Part shown: positions 15,801 through 30,800 of the stretch, piece after piece
Position numbering within the stretch: the first letter of the stretch is position 1
Layout: each line of letters opens with the position of its first letter
Assembly: GCA_025267735.1 (NCBI GenBank)
Contig: CM046294.1
Span: 22,068,162 to 22,132,161 of the forward strand
DNA from: Mactra quadrangularis
Taxonomy: Eukaryota > Mollusca > Bivalvia > Venerida > Mactridae
Reading direction: 5' to 3'
Length of the DNA stretch: 64,000 nt
The notes under the pieces: generated by a model
Seen by the model: the letters and a program-made list of their open reading frames with translations, nothing else
The model's database searches: none
What the model was told of the DNA's origin: nothing
Translations under genes and position numbers: made by a program

Positions 15801-18800
15801 ACGAAAATGGCTTATAAGACGTCCAAAACTCTTCAAGGTTAATAGTTATGCAACTCTTGTATGTGGCCCTCTCTAAAAAAAATAAGAATAGTAGTCGTCA
15901 AACAAAAACTCCAACGCATAATGTATGGCAGCTTCCCTCTTCGATTTCTTCTCGGTGTGTTCCATCAACATGCCTATTCCGTAAATAGAAGAAACACACT
16001 ACCGTAAGTGGAAGAAGGCAAATCAAAAACCCTACTTGTTGCTTGTGTTTATCTTCTGTAATAAAAGTGTTTGTAGCACAATTAATAAAATTCGAATTGT
16101 TTTGTCACAGAAATCAACAGTATATGAAGTATCTATAGATGCCATTAACAAAGCTGGACTGAAGTCTCATGGTGTAACCTCTCCTATAGTGTATGATAAT
16201 TCTGTACCTACTGGAGGACATGTTACAGAAGGGTTAAACTTCATGTCAGATGTAGTATGGTGGGGATCTGTTAATCATATGAATGGTAAGTGTTATCTTA
16301 TTTAAATATATTAACCATATTATTCTATTTTGTCACTATTTTATTGTTGATGATCAGTTTAATTCGTAATGATTTCTGTTTCGGATAAAATTACATTAAT
16401 TAAAACTATATGTAGTGTTAGCTCTAATTTCGTTCATACATAATTGACAGTTTTCAAATATATATTAATCTTCCAAATTATAGTACTAAGGTTAATATAT
16501 TGATTTTTCAACCACGTGAACACTGTTTACATTATTGTTACAACTCTAGGACTACTTTTTCCATTGTACAGGTTCATTTCTCCACAAAACTGGTTTACAT
16601 GGTAACCCATGCCCTTCTAGAAAAATTTCTATGCTTGATGAAGAATGGTTGTCCCCTGATTTTACATCAGTCAATGACCAGTCTGGACATAGATGGTATT
16701 TAGATATAAGAAGTTTAAATATCAAGTTAGACAGTTATAATGATGTGATGACTATAAAGATAAAAAGAGATTCTAAGGCAGACAAAGTACTTAGTGGTGC
16801 ATATATTAGAGAAGCACAATTATTTGATGGTGGTTTGTATGAGGTAAGTTGTCAAATATTTTATGAGTGATACTTTGTTTTGTTTAACGCCGTAACAACA
16901 CATTGTATAGGTTAAATCATGAAAATCAGTCCACCTACTCACTGTTCCTGGAAATGCTAAATCTCTGGATTTAGCTGTTAACCAACTACTAAGCGCATAC
17001 TTCGGTCAACGACTGACAACTGCTCTACATTATTTAGATTCAGTGGTAGGTGGTAGAATGGCCGTAGAAAATTATTTCATGACAAAGCTACACAAAGTAT
17101 GTCCCACCCATGGATCGAACCTACAACCCTCGATTAGTAGACTTGTGCGCTACAGGCTGAGCTAGCCGGGCGGGCATTTTTACAATTATAACCGTTTGTA
17201 AAGTACTTCTGTTGAAAGTTACATAGTCATTGTTAATCATATTGATTTATTTGTTGACATTCAAATATCATTTATGAAGATAAATTATTGTTAATTCTCG
17301 AAAGTGGAGACATCTATTTGATTGTATCGCACAAGTATGTTCTTCGTCTCAATTTTCAATATAAATTCAACCGAGTTTTGAATATATTTCTACAACGCAA
17401 AGCATAACAATAGTTTAATAGTTTTGCATTGCAATATGAATTTCACCAAAGCATTTGATATATTTGATGTACCTTAATTTAGTATGTCTCGGGCATAATA
17501 ATGTAGTTAAACATAATGATGTGATACAATTGCAATTTGGAACTTACAAAAATGATCACGTGACACTAATTCAATTCCCATAAAAATGCGTCTTTGGGAT
17601 TTGGTTGTTTTTTTAATGATCTAAGACATTATTATCGAAAGCAAACTGCCAACGACGATGTATGTACTTTGATGTTACTTGTGATATTTTAGATATGGAT
17701 ACAATCAGCTGGGGGAGAAGGTAATGCTGTAACAGGAGTAACATTCTTTGATGGTGATTTAAAAGACTTTACTATACATACAATAGATGACCCTATAGAT
17801 TGGACAGAAAACTCTTGTACATGTTGTTTTAGTGATATCATTGTAAGTAACTTCATTGTTTAGTTTTGTTTCTATACTTTTTAATAGTGTAAGTTACTGT
17901 GTTGCTCATTACAAAATGAATAAGTTGTTTCAATTCTTAACTTCTCGGCTCCCCTGCTAAAATCATAGGACAAAACTTTGATCTTAAATTTAATGGATTG
18001 GTGTTGATCAGTTTTAATCACAACACAAAGAGTGTTTGATATTTGATAAAACCTAAATGGTTACTTTAATTTACAAATTAGACTCGCGTTAGACATACAA
18101 GTTTAATTTCCATATACTGAACAACATATGAAAATGCATCTAGAACTACACCAAATGGTCCATAATTGCTTATTTCTTTATATTCTTACAACTGTACGGC
18201 ATACATGGCCATTTATTTTGGACGCAGCTTGTGTAAGTTATATGACAGCTTATAGATGGACCCTGTTATGTGTTGACCATTATTTATCGGCCTGTCTTCT
18301 TTAGTTTGTAGGCCAATGTTAAATGTCTATATCATATGGACTAAAAAAATCAAAACGTTTTTTGAAAAATATTTTGAGTAACAATCCACTTATATTTGAC
18401 ATGTGTATGATAAGCATATGGGTGGTGTTTAACCCCTGTTGACTTTAAGGTTTACGACGATAATAATTTGAGCAAAAATATAGAAAATCCATGTCCGGAA
18501 GATAACTTGAGGGCCTACTTACCTAGAGTCACCAAAAGGAATGTGTAGATGATTAATTGACCTTACGCCAGAATTTGATTGACAGCTCCTATTAGCCAAT
18601 CAGCGTCCGGCATTTGATACCCTGATGCTTATCTAAGATAAGCGGCTTATCGTCCGCCATTTTGTCCGACATCTGGTATTGACGGACATCGAATTTCTTA
18701 TGTGTTAGCATGGACCCTATGTACAGTTGTATAGGGTTCTCAGTGAAAGTTACAAAATAAACTCAATAAAACAAATTAGAATGGTCAAAATATGTACACA

Positions 18801-21800
18801 TGGGGTCTATAAATACTGTGATAAAAGTATAAACTACATAATAATCTGACGACAATAAATACAAGTATGTAATAAATCAGGTTGAAAATTACATTTTTCA
18901 TGCATGTTTACCCCCAAAATGTACCACCAAGATCTATGGACCCACCCCTTAACTTTTTATATCTCAGCATATTTTATCACCTACACACCATTTTAAGGAC
19001 TACATGTATATAAAGTAAGTTGTTTTCGTGTGTATCCAACAGTTTTCTGATTTATATAGGATTTCTACAAACGTTCAATGTGAGATGCGTTCTTTGATAA
19101 TTTTTGCGCATATAATGTTTTTTGTTGGAGCAAATGAACCTACCTTTATTTTTAATATATATCAATGGATGTTATAAAAAAGGGAATCATTTGAAAGTTG
19201 TGACAAATTACAATGCCATTTCAGACAAATTAATCTTTAGGAAATATGATATCTCGTAAATGACATGCATGTATTTGAACACAACTCCGTCTAGATAGCC
19301 CCTAATACCCACCCCTTAACTTTTTTTATTTCTCGACATATTTTAATTAACTCTACATCATTTGATAGCTAACGTAATGTAATATTTTTTGCATGTTTTA
19401 CTGTTTAAAATCCGTACATCCAAACGACTATTACCAGCGTTCAAATTTAAGTGTATTCTTTCAACTTGCTCATTCTTTGTGCGTATATTTTTTTGTTGGA
19501 CAAATGGACCCACATTTAATTTGAATATTTAGGAATATTCATATATATAATATATTCATAAATTGTGTATCATTTGATAGATGAGACAATGCCCTTTTCA
19601 AAAATATTAAGTTTATCGAAATCGGATGACATGTAAGTAAATAGCATGCATTTGAACCTGTTACTTTCAAAACATAGATAATGTTAGGGACATAGATTAA
19701 TCCCTGATAATGTCGGACAACGTACCACGTGTATCGGTGGGCGGAGCATAGGTATTCTGGCGTAAGGTCAATTGGTAAATAAAGACCAAACATAAAAAAC
19801 TTGTCTGAATGATAACTCTATAACTATTGCTCTTATTTTAACTTTTGCAGGCAGATGTCCATAATGTAAAATACATATGGACAAATGACCTACTAGTATA
19901 AATGGGGATATTGTCCTATTGTATGTTTCTATTTCAGTCCCCAGATTGTACATGTAATTGCACAGAATATCTTGCTGTCATAGAAGAAGACGATTCCTTT
20001 GACAATCTGACTATTCCTCCTGCTAACATAACAGCTAATACAGAGCCACCCTTGGATGATCAAATACCTGCATGTGGTATTCAATTACAAGCTGGTAAGT
20101 TTTATCAATTGGTGACAACTATCTGGAAATCATTCAACTTCGGTTTATGCCTAGACTTCGTCTGGATATGTCCATTGTTATATGTTTTGTTTGATATGAT
20201 ACTTTTGACATTGGCATTATATACATCTTAAATTTGCAATGTATATATCTTAATTAATCTGCTTTATGTTATAAAATGATAATAAATTAACATTTCACGT
20301 TGACATTTGTACAGTGTACATGGACACATTAATGAATACAACCAGTAAGACTATTTGTAATAAAGATTACTTTATAGCTGTTCTAGTTTATAAATTGGTA
20401 AAAAAATCCCATCATTTAATATGCCTCCTAAGCCTGAGATAAAACAAATTGTGACCAAAACAAGTGAAAAAAATCATTTTATATCTGAAATGAGCCATGG
20501 TGTTAACACAAAAATTGACAAATATATAATTTACGATTATTCATCTATCAATTATACCACCATGCGAAACCAATATCTTAAAATTGTATCTTTTATCAAA
20601 CATAGTAAGTCAAGTTAATGGTACGTACGTGTACCATTATATTCTCAATACAAACAGTTTCGTCGTGTATTTTAAATTATTTTAGGTCCTTCATCTAATA
20701 TGGTAACATGGTGTAGATTCAAAGATCCAGATACAGAAATGATGTCAGTCTCTACGAACCTATTATATGATCCGTCTATTTCATACCATCATTATAAGAT
20801 ATTATTCTTTAATGTTAGAGACGGAATTACAGTAAGTGTGATTGGTCGATTTAATGTGTTTAATTTTCTAGTGGATCCACATGATATAAGAATTATAAGA
20901 AGATTAAATTGTGCATGTGAGACTTTTATGGACCAGTGTTCTGAAACGATGTACATATCCTTAACATATCAATTTTCTTGAACTTAACAAAATTATATTA
21001 TAAAATATTAATAAGGCAAACCGAAGACAAAGTTAAATTTATTTATTTTCATTGACTGGTTTCTTAATATATTCAAACAGTTATATCAAAAACGTTTGTT
21101 TGTGTGTTTCAGAAAACCGTATGTATAAGATCATTTGCTGATGATGTTCAAATGGCTGAAATGTGTGGTTTACCTCATCTTGGAGTATCAACAAAATTAG
21201 TGCTTCATGTATGGAATCATAACAACTATCTACCTGATATTGATATATATAATTTATGGGAAAGTAGTGCTTCATTTAAACATTTAATTATGCCACCACA
21301 TCCTGAAGCTTTTTGTAGATATGGAGAAGTATTTAAAGGAGGAAGTATACCTGTTGTAAAATATGAAGCCGGTATAGGAACATCACCCCTTACGGATGAT
21401 ATAATGACATTTAAAGAGGTAAGTTTAATGATGAGTGAGCAACATATCAGTGAAAAAAAGTTGGGACTATTGTTCAGATAAAATAACTGTCTATTTATAA
21501 TATTGTACTTGGTTGATCGTGTCTTCATATTAATTCTAAGATTATACAGCGTGCTGAATAATGACCGCCCGGCTAGCTCAGTCGCTAGCGCACAAGTTGA
21601 CTGATTGAGGGGTCGTAGGTTCGATTATAACCTATACAATGTTTTGCGACGTCGTTAAACCCAACAAAAAATATTATATTGTACTTGGGTAATCGTGTCT
21701 TTATATTATTTCATACACAGTACATGTTGAATGATAAGTATAGCATTCATGAAATCGACATAGAGAAAACAGTATAGGGTAAACACTGATGACAAATTGA

Positions 21801-24800
21801 ATGACAAACTGGCAACAATAAAAATAATAGTTAAAAAAAACTTTAGAAATAATTTATATAATATTGCTAATAATATATTCATTATTTCAGATATACATCC
21901 CATGTATACCATGTACTGATGTATGTTCTAAGTATAATTGTGATGAAAGTTGTTCTAATACAGATGGGTACCAGTTAGTTCCATTCTCGTTAACAGATCT
22001 AAAATTACCTACAACAACCAACCAATCTCTGTATTTACTAGGTAACTTTTATCTATATATTATTATTTTACATTTGGATTGTCTTATCACATTATATTTA
22101 AGAGATATAATTCTTATTACTATCCTTTAACAAGTAAATTGCATTTTATGACAGCATTTACATTTTTTCTTTTCTTGTCGTTTAGCATGTATCATATATA
22201 CCCTTCTGTGTGTGGGCCTTGCAATTTGTACGCAATGTAAATATCTGTAAAATCATATGATGATTGTTTAGAACAGGTTGCTATTCTGCTTAGGTAAATC
22301 TTCGGCATCGAACGTCCTTATTTCATGGCCTTATTTAATTACGATTTATACACAAGTTCTGTTAGATTGCACAAATGTTCAAAACATTACATCAAACATG
22401 AATATATCAATAAATATTATCAATCAAGATTTATGTCAAAGTACAAGGATAACCTTGATAACACAAAAAGGGAACCCATTATTTTCTTTTAATTGACTAC
22501 ATGTTATCATATTTAGTACATTATTTATGTTCCAGTAAAAGCTATACAAGGATCAGGTACTTATGTTATACAATCATCTGATGGATTCTATATAGACATA
22601 ACACCACCAATATTTGATGAAGAAGTTTTATTATATATTGATACCAACCAAGGTGAATTTACTCCTAGTGACTTTCAAGGATCTAATAATACCATTAAAG
22701 CTTTGTGGTACTGCGAGGATGATGTTTCAGAAATAAAGGTATGAATAATCTTGATATGAATTTTTTAGTTCGTCTAAATGTGACTTTTCTGTCTAATGTT
22801 ATGTGGAATTAAGGGAACATTTTGGTGAATATTTACGATATGGAAGGAGTTACGGACGGACGGAGGTACCAACGGACTGAGGGACAGGCCAAGCGACGAA
22901 TTTGCCATTCTAAACACATATGAATATATTCCATGACTGAATAATAAAAAATCAATCATGAAATGAACATATGATTTTTAAAATTGTATCCATATATATA
23001 CCATGACTTAAACATAAAAAGCAAACATTTGATGCATAAACATAGCAAATAATAGAGTTCATGTACAAACATTGAAAAAGAAAAACATTACTCATATTTT
23101 AACATATGCAAGTACATTGTATTTATGACAGTTTCTACAGCTAGTCTGTGAGATGACACGTGGCATTTAGTGCAAAACAATAATTCTTGATATTTATTAC
23201 GCCAAGATATTAACTTTTCTTTAATAGTTTTCTGTTTGACCGTTTTTAGCAAAAGCATCAGTTAGTATTTGTTTTTACATAAGAATACTTTATTACCAAC
23301 TGACTGTGCTATTCATGCTGCACCAACATCTAATATATGAAGCCGTTCCCCTTACTTGTGATGATCAGTTTACAACTAAGGCAACTATATTTCCTCTACT
23401 TTTGAGTGTTAACGCAATGCTTAGAATGTACACATATTTTGAAAACAAAGTATATGTATATACCTATTATATATGCATGTTGAAATGATTGCATCGATAC
23501 ACAATAGAATAACCTTCTATCTAGTTTGAGTTGAAAAGAAATCGGACTTATAAGATAAATTTTGGAAAACAAAAGTTTTTTACAAAACAACTCATGAATG
23601 CTTTACGCTTTCCAAACCAAACAAAAGTTGATTGTATTGGGGCAATACAAAATTCTGAATAGCATTATCATTAAAGTTAAATATTTTCTTTCTTATTTTA
23701 GGAATATCAATGGGCAATAGGTACATATGTTGGGGGTGTTGATTTACAAGACTTTGTATCTACTGGTATCAATTCTACAGGAATTAATGATAACCTTGAG
23801 GGATTTCTTTATCACAATACAACTTACTATATTAGAGTAAAATGTATAAATGAAGCTGGATTGACTACTGAATTCAATGATACTAAAGGTAAAAGATCTA
23901 TGTTTGAAAGTTCACTTGATATTCAAAGGTAATTAGTTTAACATCATTGAGTGCACCATTATCATACGTGAACATGTATAATGCAAACATGTATAGTGTA
24001 TACAGTGTTATAGTCGTATCCAGTTTTGTTATGGTATGATTAGGCTGTACACTTATAATCTGGTTTGAATACTGTCATTTTCTAATTAAAATTTTCTTCA
24101 CATTGACATCTGTAGTGAAAGGTAACACATTCTCTTTGATTTGTTGTGCTTCATATATTTGTAATGATGACAAGACATAATATCACCATTTACCTGTTCC
24201 TTAGTTAGAAATATTTTTAACACTTACGTTGTGATACTTAGAATATGTTTATTTACAAACGTTTGATCGTTTGCAATTAATACTTAAATCACAAGCAATG
24301 ATAGGATGCGATGTGGTATACTAACAATGCACTCTTTCGGCTTCACGACACAATTTTTGTTACACTTACAATAGAGCGAGATACAAAAGGAAATGCTAGA
24401 TACACGTGAGCTTCACTGTATTAGATTGTCTATAATATATTATTTAAAGGTGTAACAGTTCTCACAGAGCCGCCAGATGTTGAAACATTCGAATCAAAGG
24501 CAGTAAATGCAGAGCAGTTTGACTATGAAGTATATCCAGCGACATCAATGATAGCAGATGATCCAACAAGTTTTGGAGAAACCTGGGAAAAGAGTACAGA
24601 TCCTAATGTTGCCAGATACGGTTTGTAGAAACTGAAAGTTTACTTTAATTTGTCTTCAACCACTGCTTACTGGTTAATACAACTTTTTTCTTGTTTATGG
24701 CTTCTTCAACAGCCAATAGATATGTAGGTTTCTTTCTAAACGTTGCATCACCAACATCTTAGTGAAAGCAGTATTCATTTGATTAAAGTCAATACCCATT

Positions 24801-27800
24801 GTTTGTGTACCACTAATGGTAAACTATACCAGTTTTTACAAGCAAACAATGGGAGATTCCTACCATTCTATAAAATGGGTTGGGGGTTTTAAAATATGTT
24901 TCCACTATATTCCTTCGAACATCATTGTGATAACAAATCTGCATTGTAACTTACTTCTTACTATGTGTGCTATTACTGAAAGTAGAAGAAGGCTACTTTG
25001 CCCATGATAGAAAAGTCCCATATTCAAAATGGGAATTTTGAATATCTTATGAGGGAATGATTTTCTATGCCAATTCCAATGGAACTTTGACTGAAAATTA
25101 TTTCTACTTAAGATATCTAAATAAAAATTGATAGGTGATGTAAATTGAATTTATTCTGGTGCTATGTTCATTTTAAGATCTTTATTGAAAATTTCAATAG
25201 AGTCGGAAGATTTCCAGACTAGACTCTATATTGTGTTCAAATTGTTTCAGATTTTTGTATTGGAAGTTCTAAAGACAAGATTGATGACATAATACCTTGC
25301 GTTTGGATTTCTATCAACACGTCTGGTACGGTTGAAATAAATCAAGGAAAACTTTGGTTAGATAATATTGCCATATATAATATATCTGAACTGAAAGCAT
25401 TAAGTTATGGTATGTTTAATTATGAAGAAGAAGTTACTCAGACTGATAATACATTTAATATGGAGCCAGGACGTACATTGTTCTTATATATGAAAATATG
25501 TAACAAAGCTGAGATATGTAGTATCAAACTGTCCAATACTTTACTTATAATGGGATCTGGAACAAGTGTATTACATTCTACCAATGGAGAACCAGCTTCT
25601 TATCAAGTAGACAGAAAGAGGCGGAAAAGAAGTATCACTGATGAATTTGAACTGACTATAGATTTACCTGCAGGTAAAGTATTTATAAATAGATTTTTTA
25701 TTAATGACAATATACGTAAATGCTGTTACCCTTGATGGTCTTTTTAATTGAAAAAAATCTTACTTTATTTTAACATTGTTGACAGTTAAATACCTAAACT
25801 TACATGTACTTTTATGCAAAAGAAAAGTAAATTACACAATCTAGAGTTAAATTTGTTTTAATGTCAGTCTTAAAATAGAAACAGTATTTAAAAACATACA
25901 ATATTATATTTTGCCAGAGCATAAACTCACTGAGTGTTGATTAAATACGAGATTGTTAATAATTAAATGAATGCCATTTTTATTTAGATAACTTTGCCTC
26001 TGAAATTCAAGCAGTGGTTATTAACTTGCAATTGACGATGTATTATGTTAAGGTCCCAAATAAAATTCACTACTTATAGTCAATCTATAGCAGTTAGATA
26101 ATTATAAATTTACGCATCGTCTGAAACCCACGATACTCATATTTTATAAATATGACCATTGACGAGTTATAATATCCTGGGTTAACGAGGATGAATTTTT
26201 CATACATAAATACATGTTTTTATTTCCTTCTATTGTTTTACAGGAATGGTTGATGGTCAATCTGTAGCAATAAATCAACTAGATGAGAATGATTATAATA
26301 CTACATATACATCCGCTGCTTCTAATACATTTGTTACGTATATTGTTGACCCAATACATACTATAAACAAAACTGAGAGAAGGTTGTCCAAACGGTTAGT
26401 CTTAATTAATAAAGTATTTAAATGAAATCATTTTGGCCATAATATTTTATTTTCTTCATAAAAGTAGTATCCAGTGTTGTTTTGCCGAAGAAAACAACTA
26501 TAGAAATTCTGGATAGATCAAATACAAAAATGTACATACTTTGGTTCCAGGGAACCAGCTTTATTCTAACAAGCTCAGTTGTAATATCAAACACACTTCT
26601 TTGTTCTCAGCATATTCATTAATTACGGACATATATAAGCTTAGTTATTGCAGACATATATAAGCATGTTCATATTCGTCATTATGTGTAAATTCATTTT
26701 CAGAATTGTACACTTTGATGATGTATTTTCCATCACATCTGTTGGTCAGGAAGAACTACCAAATTATTTACAAGTAACACATTATCAGATAAATGGTAAT
26801 GCTACAGGTGATGAATACATGAACATGTTAATACATTGGAACCCAGGTAAGTGTTGTAGGGATAGACAAATAACATATATTTCTAAATCCTCATATTTAA
26901 GATACAAATCCCCTCTATAGGCATGCTAAACTGCATATAGTATAATTTGAATGATGATGCTCGTATGCATTTTAATTGAAAGTTATTCTTGCAGCGGTAA
27001 AACCATATCAATTTTGCCATTTAGAGTTCTATTTTATGAAGTGTATATTTCTGTGTTTATTCATTTTGCATTTGTCATCAGTTTGCTGTTTTTATTTGTA
27101 CATTTTCATATTAGTTTTATACATGTAACATTTATGCAATATATTTATTACCAGATATGGAAATATGGCAAATATCTAGTAGAAGTTGTGGACATGAAGA
27201 AAATAATACAGAACATAACTTGAACAACAAGACCACAACCGTTAATGTGAGTTTTGTTTTGGCTTTTTTCTTGATCACATTTGTTATTTTATTGCATATT
27301 CGTTTAGTTTATAAGGATATTTGTGTTTGACTACTTGTCTCAGTTTAAATATATTAAGTTTGTTGTACAAATGAAATATATCGACCTATTTCAAATGATT
27401 TCTCTTGAAGGTTTAATTTTAACATAGTTGATAACAACACTGACTTACAGTTCCTTTGTAAAAGGTAAACTTTTCTCGTGTTACTATTTGATGTGTATAT
27501 GAAATGCTTCCTATCTTGTGCTTTTCTGAAGCCAAATTAATATAAACAATTATGCTGTGGTGGAATGTTACTAAATATTTTACCAAATTGTACACTCATT
27601 ACATGTCTTACACTTTAGGTATGTAATACAAGATATAATTCATCTGATCTCGACCATGATAATGTATCGTATGGATATTTCTCGAAGGAAACAGAATTTG
27701 CTGTTGTTATAGCTTATGCAGAGTTAAGAAATTCTGCACCATTTATAAAAGGAACCACATCATTTGTCCTAGATGAAGATTCAGGTAAGATTATGTTAAA

Positions 27801-30800
27801 AATCATTTAAAATTATCGTTATTTTATGCAATTTCAAATGTTTTACATATAAATGTACTTAGAGGAATCAATGTGTCTAGTTTGCTAAATTAGATATGAA
27901 CAAATGCTGGTGACCAATATTTAATTGTTGACATATGTCTATGCTCTTCTATTTTAAATGACTTGAGTGTTATGTCGGCTAAAAGCTATTCATAGCTTAT
28001 TTTGACTATTGTATATAATACCATCTATAAATAAAAGTTTGTATTTTGTAAACCTTGGACACAAGAATGAATGATTACGTGTAAGTGTTTGAATAGAAAA
28101 TAGTTTTACTTAATGCTTATTGATATATTACAGATGCAGCTACATTCAACTTAAATGGTTTTGATGAAGATGGTGATGAAGTGATGTTTAAGATTGAAGA
28201 TTTAAGAACTAGTAGCAATCTAGTTGATGTTGTACTTACTGAAAATGGGACGTAAGTTGAGTGGATTTTTTATTCAGTCGTAATATCTGATTGCACTGCG
28301 AAGAACCCTAAAGCGTGATATATAAGTCTAGTATCATTATGCATTTGCTTATTTATTTAAAACCCCATTATATCTAAGCAAAAAACTTAAATTAACATAC
28401 ATCTATGTATTCGTTCATATTCATCCAGAACAATTAAGCCGTATTTACCTATGTACGAGTTTGAAAATTTCGACTGAGTAGTTTACTCAATTCCTTTAAC
28501 TAACATTTTGATGACTTGCGTATACACCAACTTAACATATTGCTATTAAAAGTAATTTTGTGTTCTCCGAAACGACATACATACATTCGACATTTAATCG
28601 TTTACATTTATTGCAGGTTAAAAGTAACACCATGTGTAGAATGTTTTGGTACAGAAACATTTACTATTTTACTGTCAGATCAACCTGTATATGACGATAT
28701 TATACCTGCTGTAAACATTGAAGAAATAACAATTACTGTAATACAAACAAATGACCCACCTTCTATACATTTATTGGATAATAACTGGAGAAATATGTTA
28801 CACGAAGACAGAACAGATACTGTATATGTACGTAAGATATCATTATTAGTAAATCTAACTGAACAAACAGCTTTTATCAAATTGAAACTATCTTAGCCAC
28901 TTCTGTATTTCTTATTCTATTGAGGGAATATATCAATATTATGTGAAAATAATGAGAGTTGTGCAGTGTTGAGATATTTGCCAAAGTCCACATTGATGTA
29001 CAAAACGATATAACTTCATTTTCACCAGAATATCATATAACAATTTAGTGTTTGACTAACATAGTGCTTACCGGGTACAGTCCAAATAACATGAAATTTA
29101 TCACACTGAATGAATGTTTTACACACATGGAATAAACGTTAACCGATGTATACACGTTCCTTCTGCGATGAAAAGCTCATGTTTGATGATATACATTAAA
29201 CGATGCCAGCGAACACAATTATTTGGATTCCATCGTAATGTTCATGATTAATGTTTTAGCGACGAAGATTCTCTGAATGAATGCGGATGGTGAAAGGAAA
29301 CAATAAATGTTTGTTACAAAATTTGTTTCATACCTGATTTAAACAGCATGATTTCATATGGATTATTTTGATATATCGCCAATGGTGTTGGTAACAATTC
29401 ATACTTTGATTTATGTATATTAAGTTATGTGTTTGCTTAATAATTTATTAATTTAGTAGTAAGTCATTGTAATTTTAAGAATATACATGATAGGGGAAAA
29501 TACTGTTTTGGTAACTCTCCAACGAGATATTACGATTATAAACGAAATAATATTTCGTAAAAACGAAAAATTATATGAAATAAAACAGTGGATCTCTCCA
29601 TAAATTTCTATCAACTCCCTTTTTCTAGGTATACAATGATGTACGTGAAGTAGATGAGACATTTAACATTGGTGTAATTGTTGTATATGATATTGATGGA
29701 CCACAGAACCTAGCATTGTTATTTGATACAAATCAAACTATTGGAGAATTCAAACTGACACCATTATCAAAAGATGCAATTACACAACATATCAGATGTT
29801 CAAAAAACAAGGTACAATGTCTATTATTTACACAAAGTATTGCAAATTACATGTATATTTAAAAACCCATAGTTTATTATGAAATGTAAATTAAGCTTCG
29901 TCTATGCTACTGTCATTGCCTTACTTTGGACTGCTAACTAAAACCAAGTATTTTAAGAATGCACAAGCATGCTTCAACTTAATTTTGTTAACAATTTTGT
30001 TTATTTTTGTAATATTCCATTTACTTCCAGAATATTCATGTTTTTGGATTTTTACAAAAGTTATATCCCCTTAGTGTATCAAAACACTTATTTTTGTTGG
30101 CATTGTTCTTTGTTCTCATTTGATTTTACACGAACACGTGGCCAGCTCTATGTTTTTTATACTTTGTAAACAGTGTTATGGCACACCAGCCCTAGAACAA
30201 CTTGACAGAATGGATATTAAAGGATATACCCTAGACTTCATATCAACTGGACAGCATACAGGATTAGAAACTATTAAACTTGTTGGACAAGATAATACTG
30301 GAATATATTCTGATGTACTCACAATCATAATAGTAATGATGGAAAATAAATGTGTTAACAATGGACTTTGTAAAAGTAAGTTGTTTTCTTATCTATATGA
30401 ACTATGAAAGTTGTTTTCATGTGTTATAGATAAAGTTGTGTTCAGTTTCCAATGTCACACTGAAATGAATGTCACAGCAGTGTAGTTGGGACCACACTCA
30501 AAACCTTGATGTATAAGAATGCCTAGGGTTTGCTGTGCTGACTTGAGTGACTATACCCTTTGTTTTATCTATTAAAGGTAAAAATCCAACCGAATATTCC
30601 TGCGATGATGTACGTCGGACTACAGATTTTGACTTATACTATGTATGTCAATGTACGTCTGCCTGGCAAGGACAATATTGTGAGAATGATGTCAATGAAT
30701 GTGAAAGTAGTCCATGTAATGAATATCAAGAATGTAAAAATATGATTGGAGGATTTGAATGTTATTGTGAGGACTTCCTGTGTGAGATGGGATTGGCTGC

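Noticed and set aside
26380..26710. ERRLSKR across the exon 35/36 junction as a second furin site
   Set aside because: Lacks Arg at P4, so it is a weak convertase site compared with RKRRKR.
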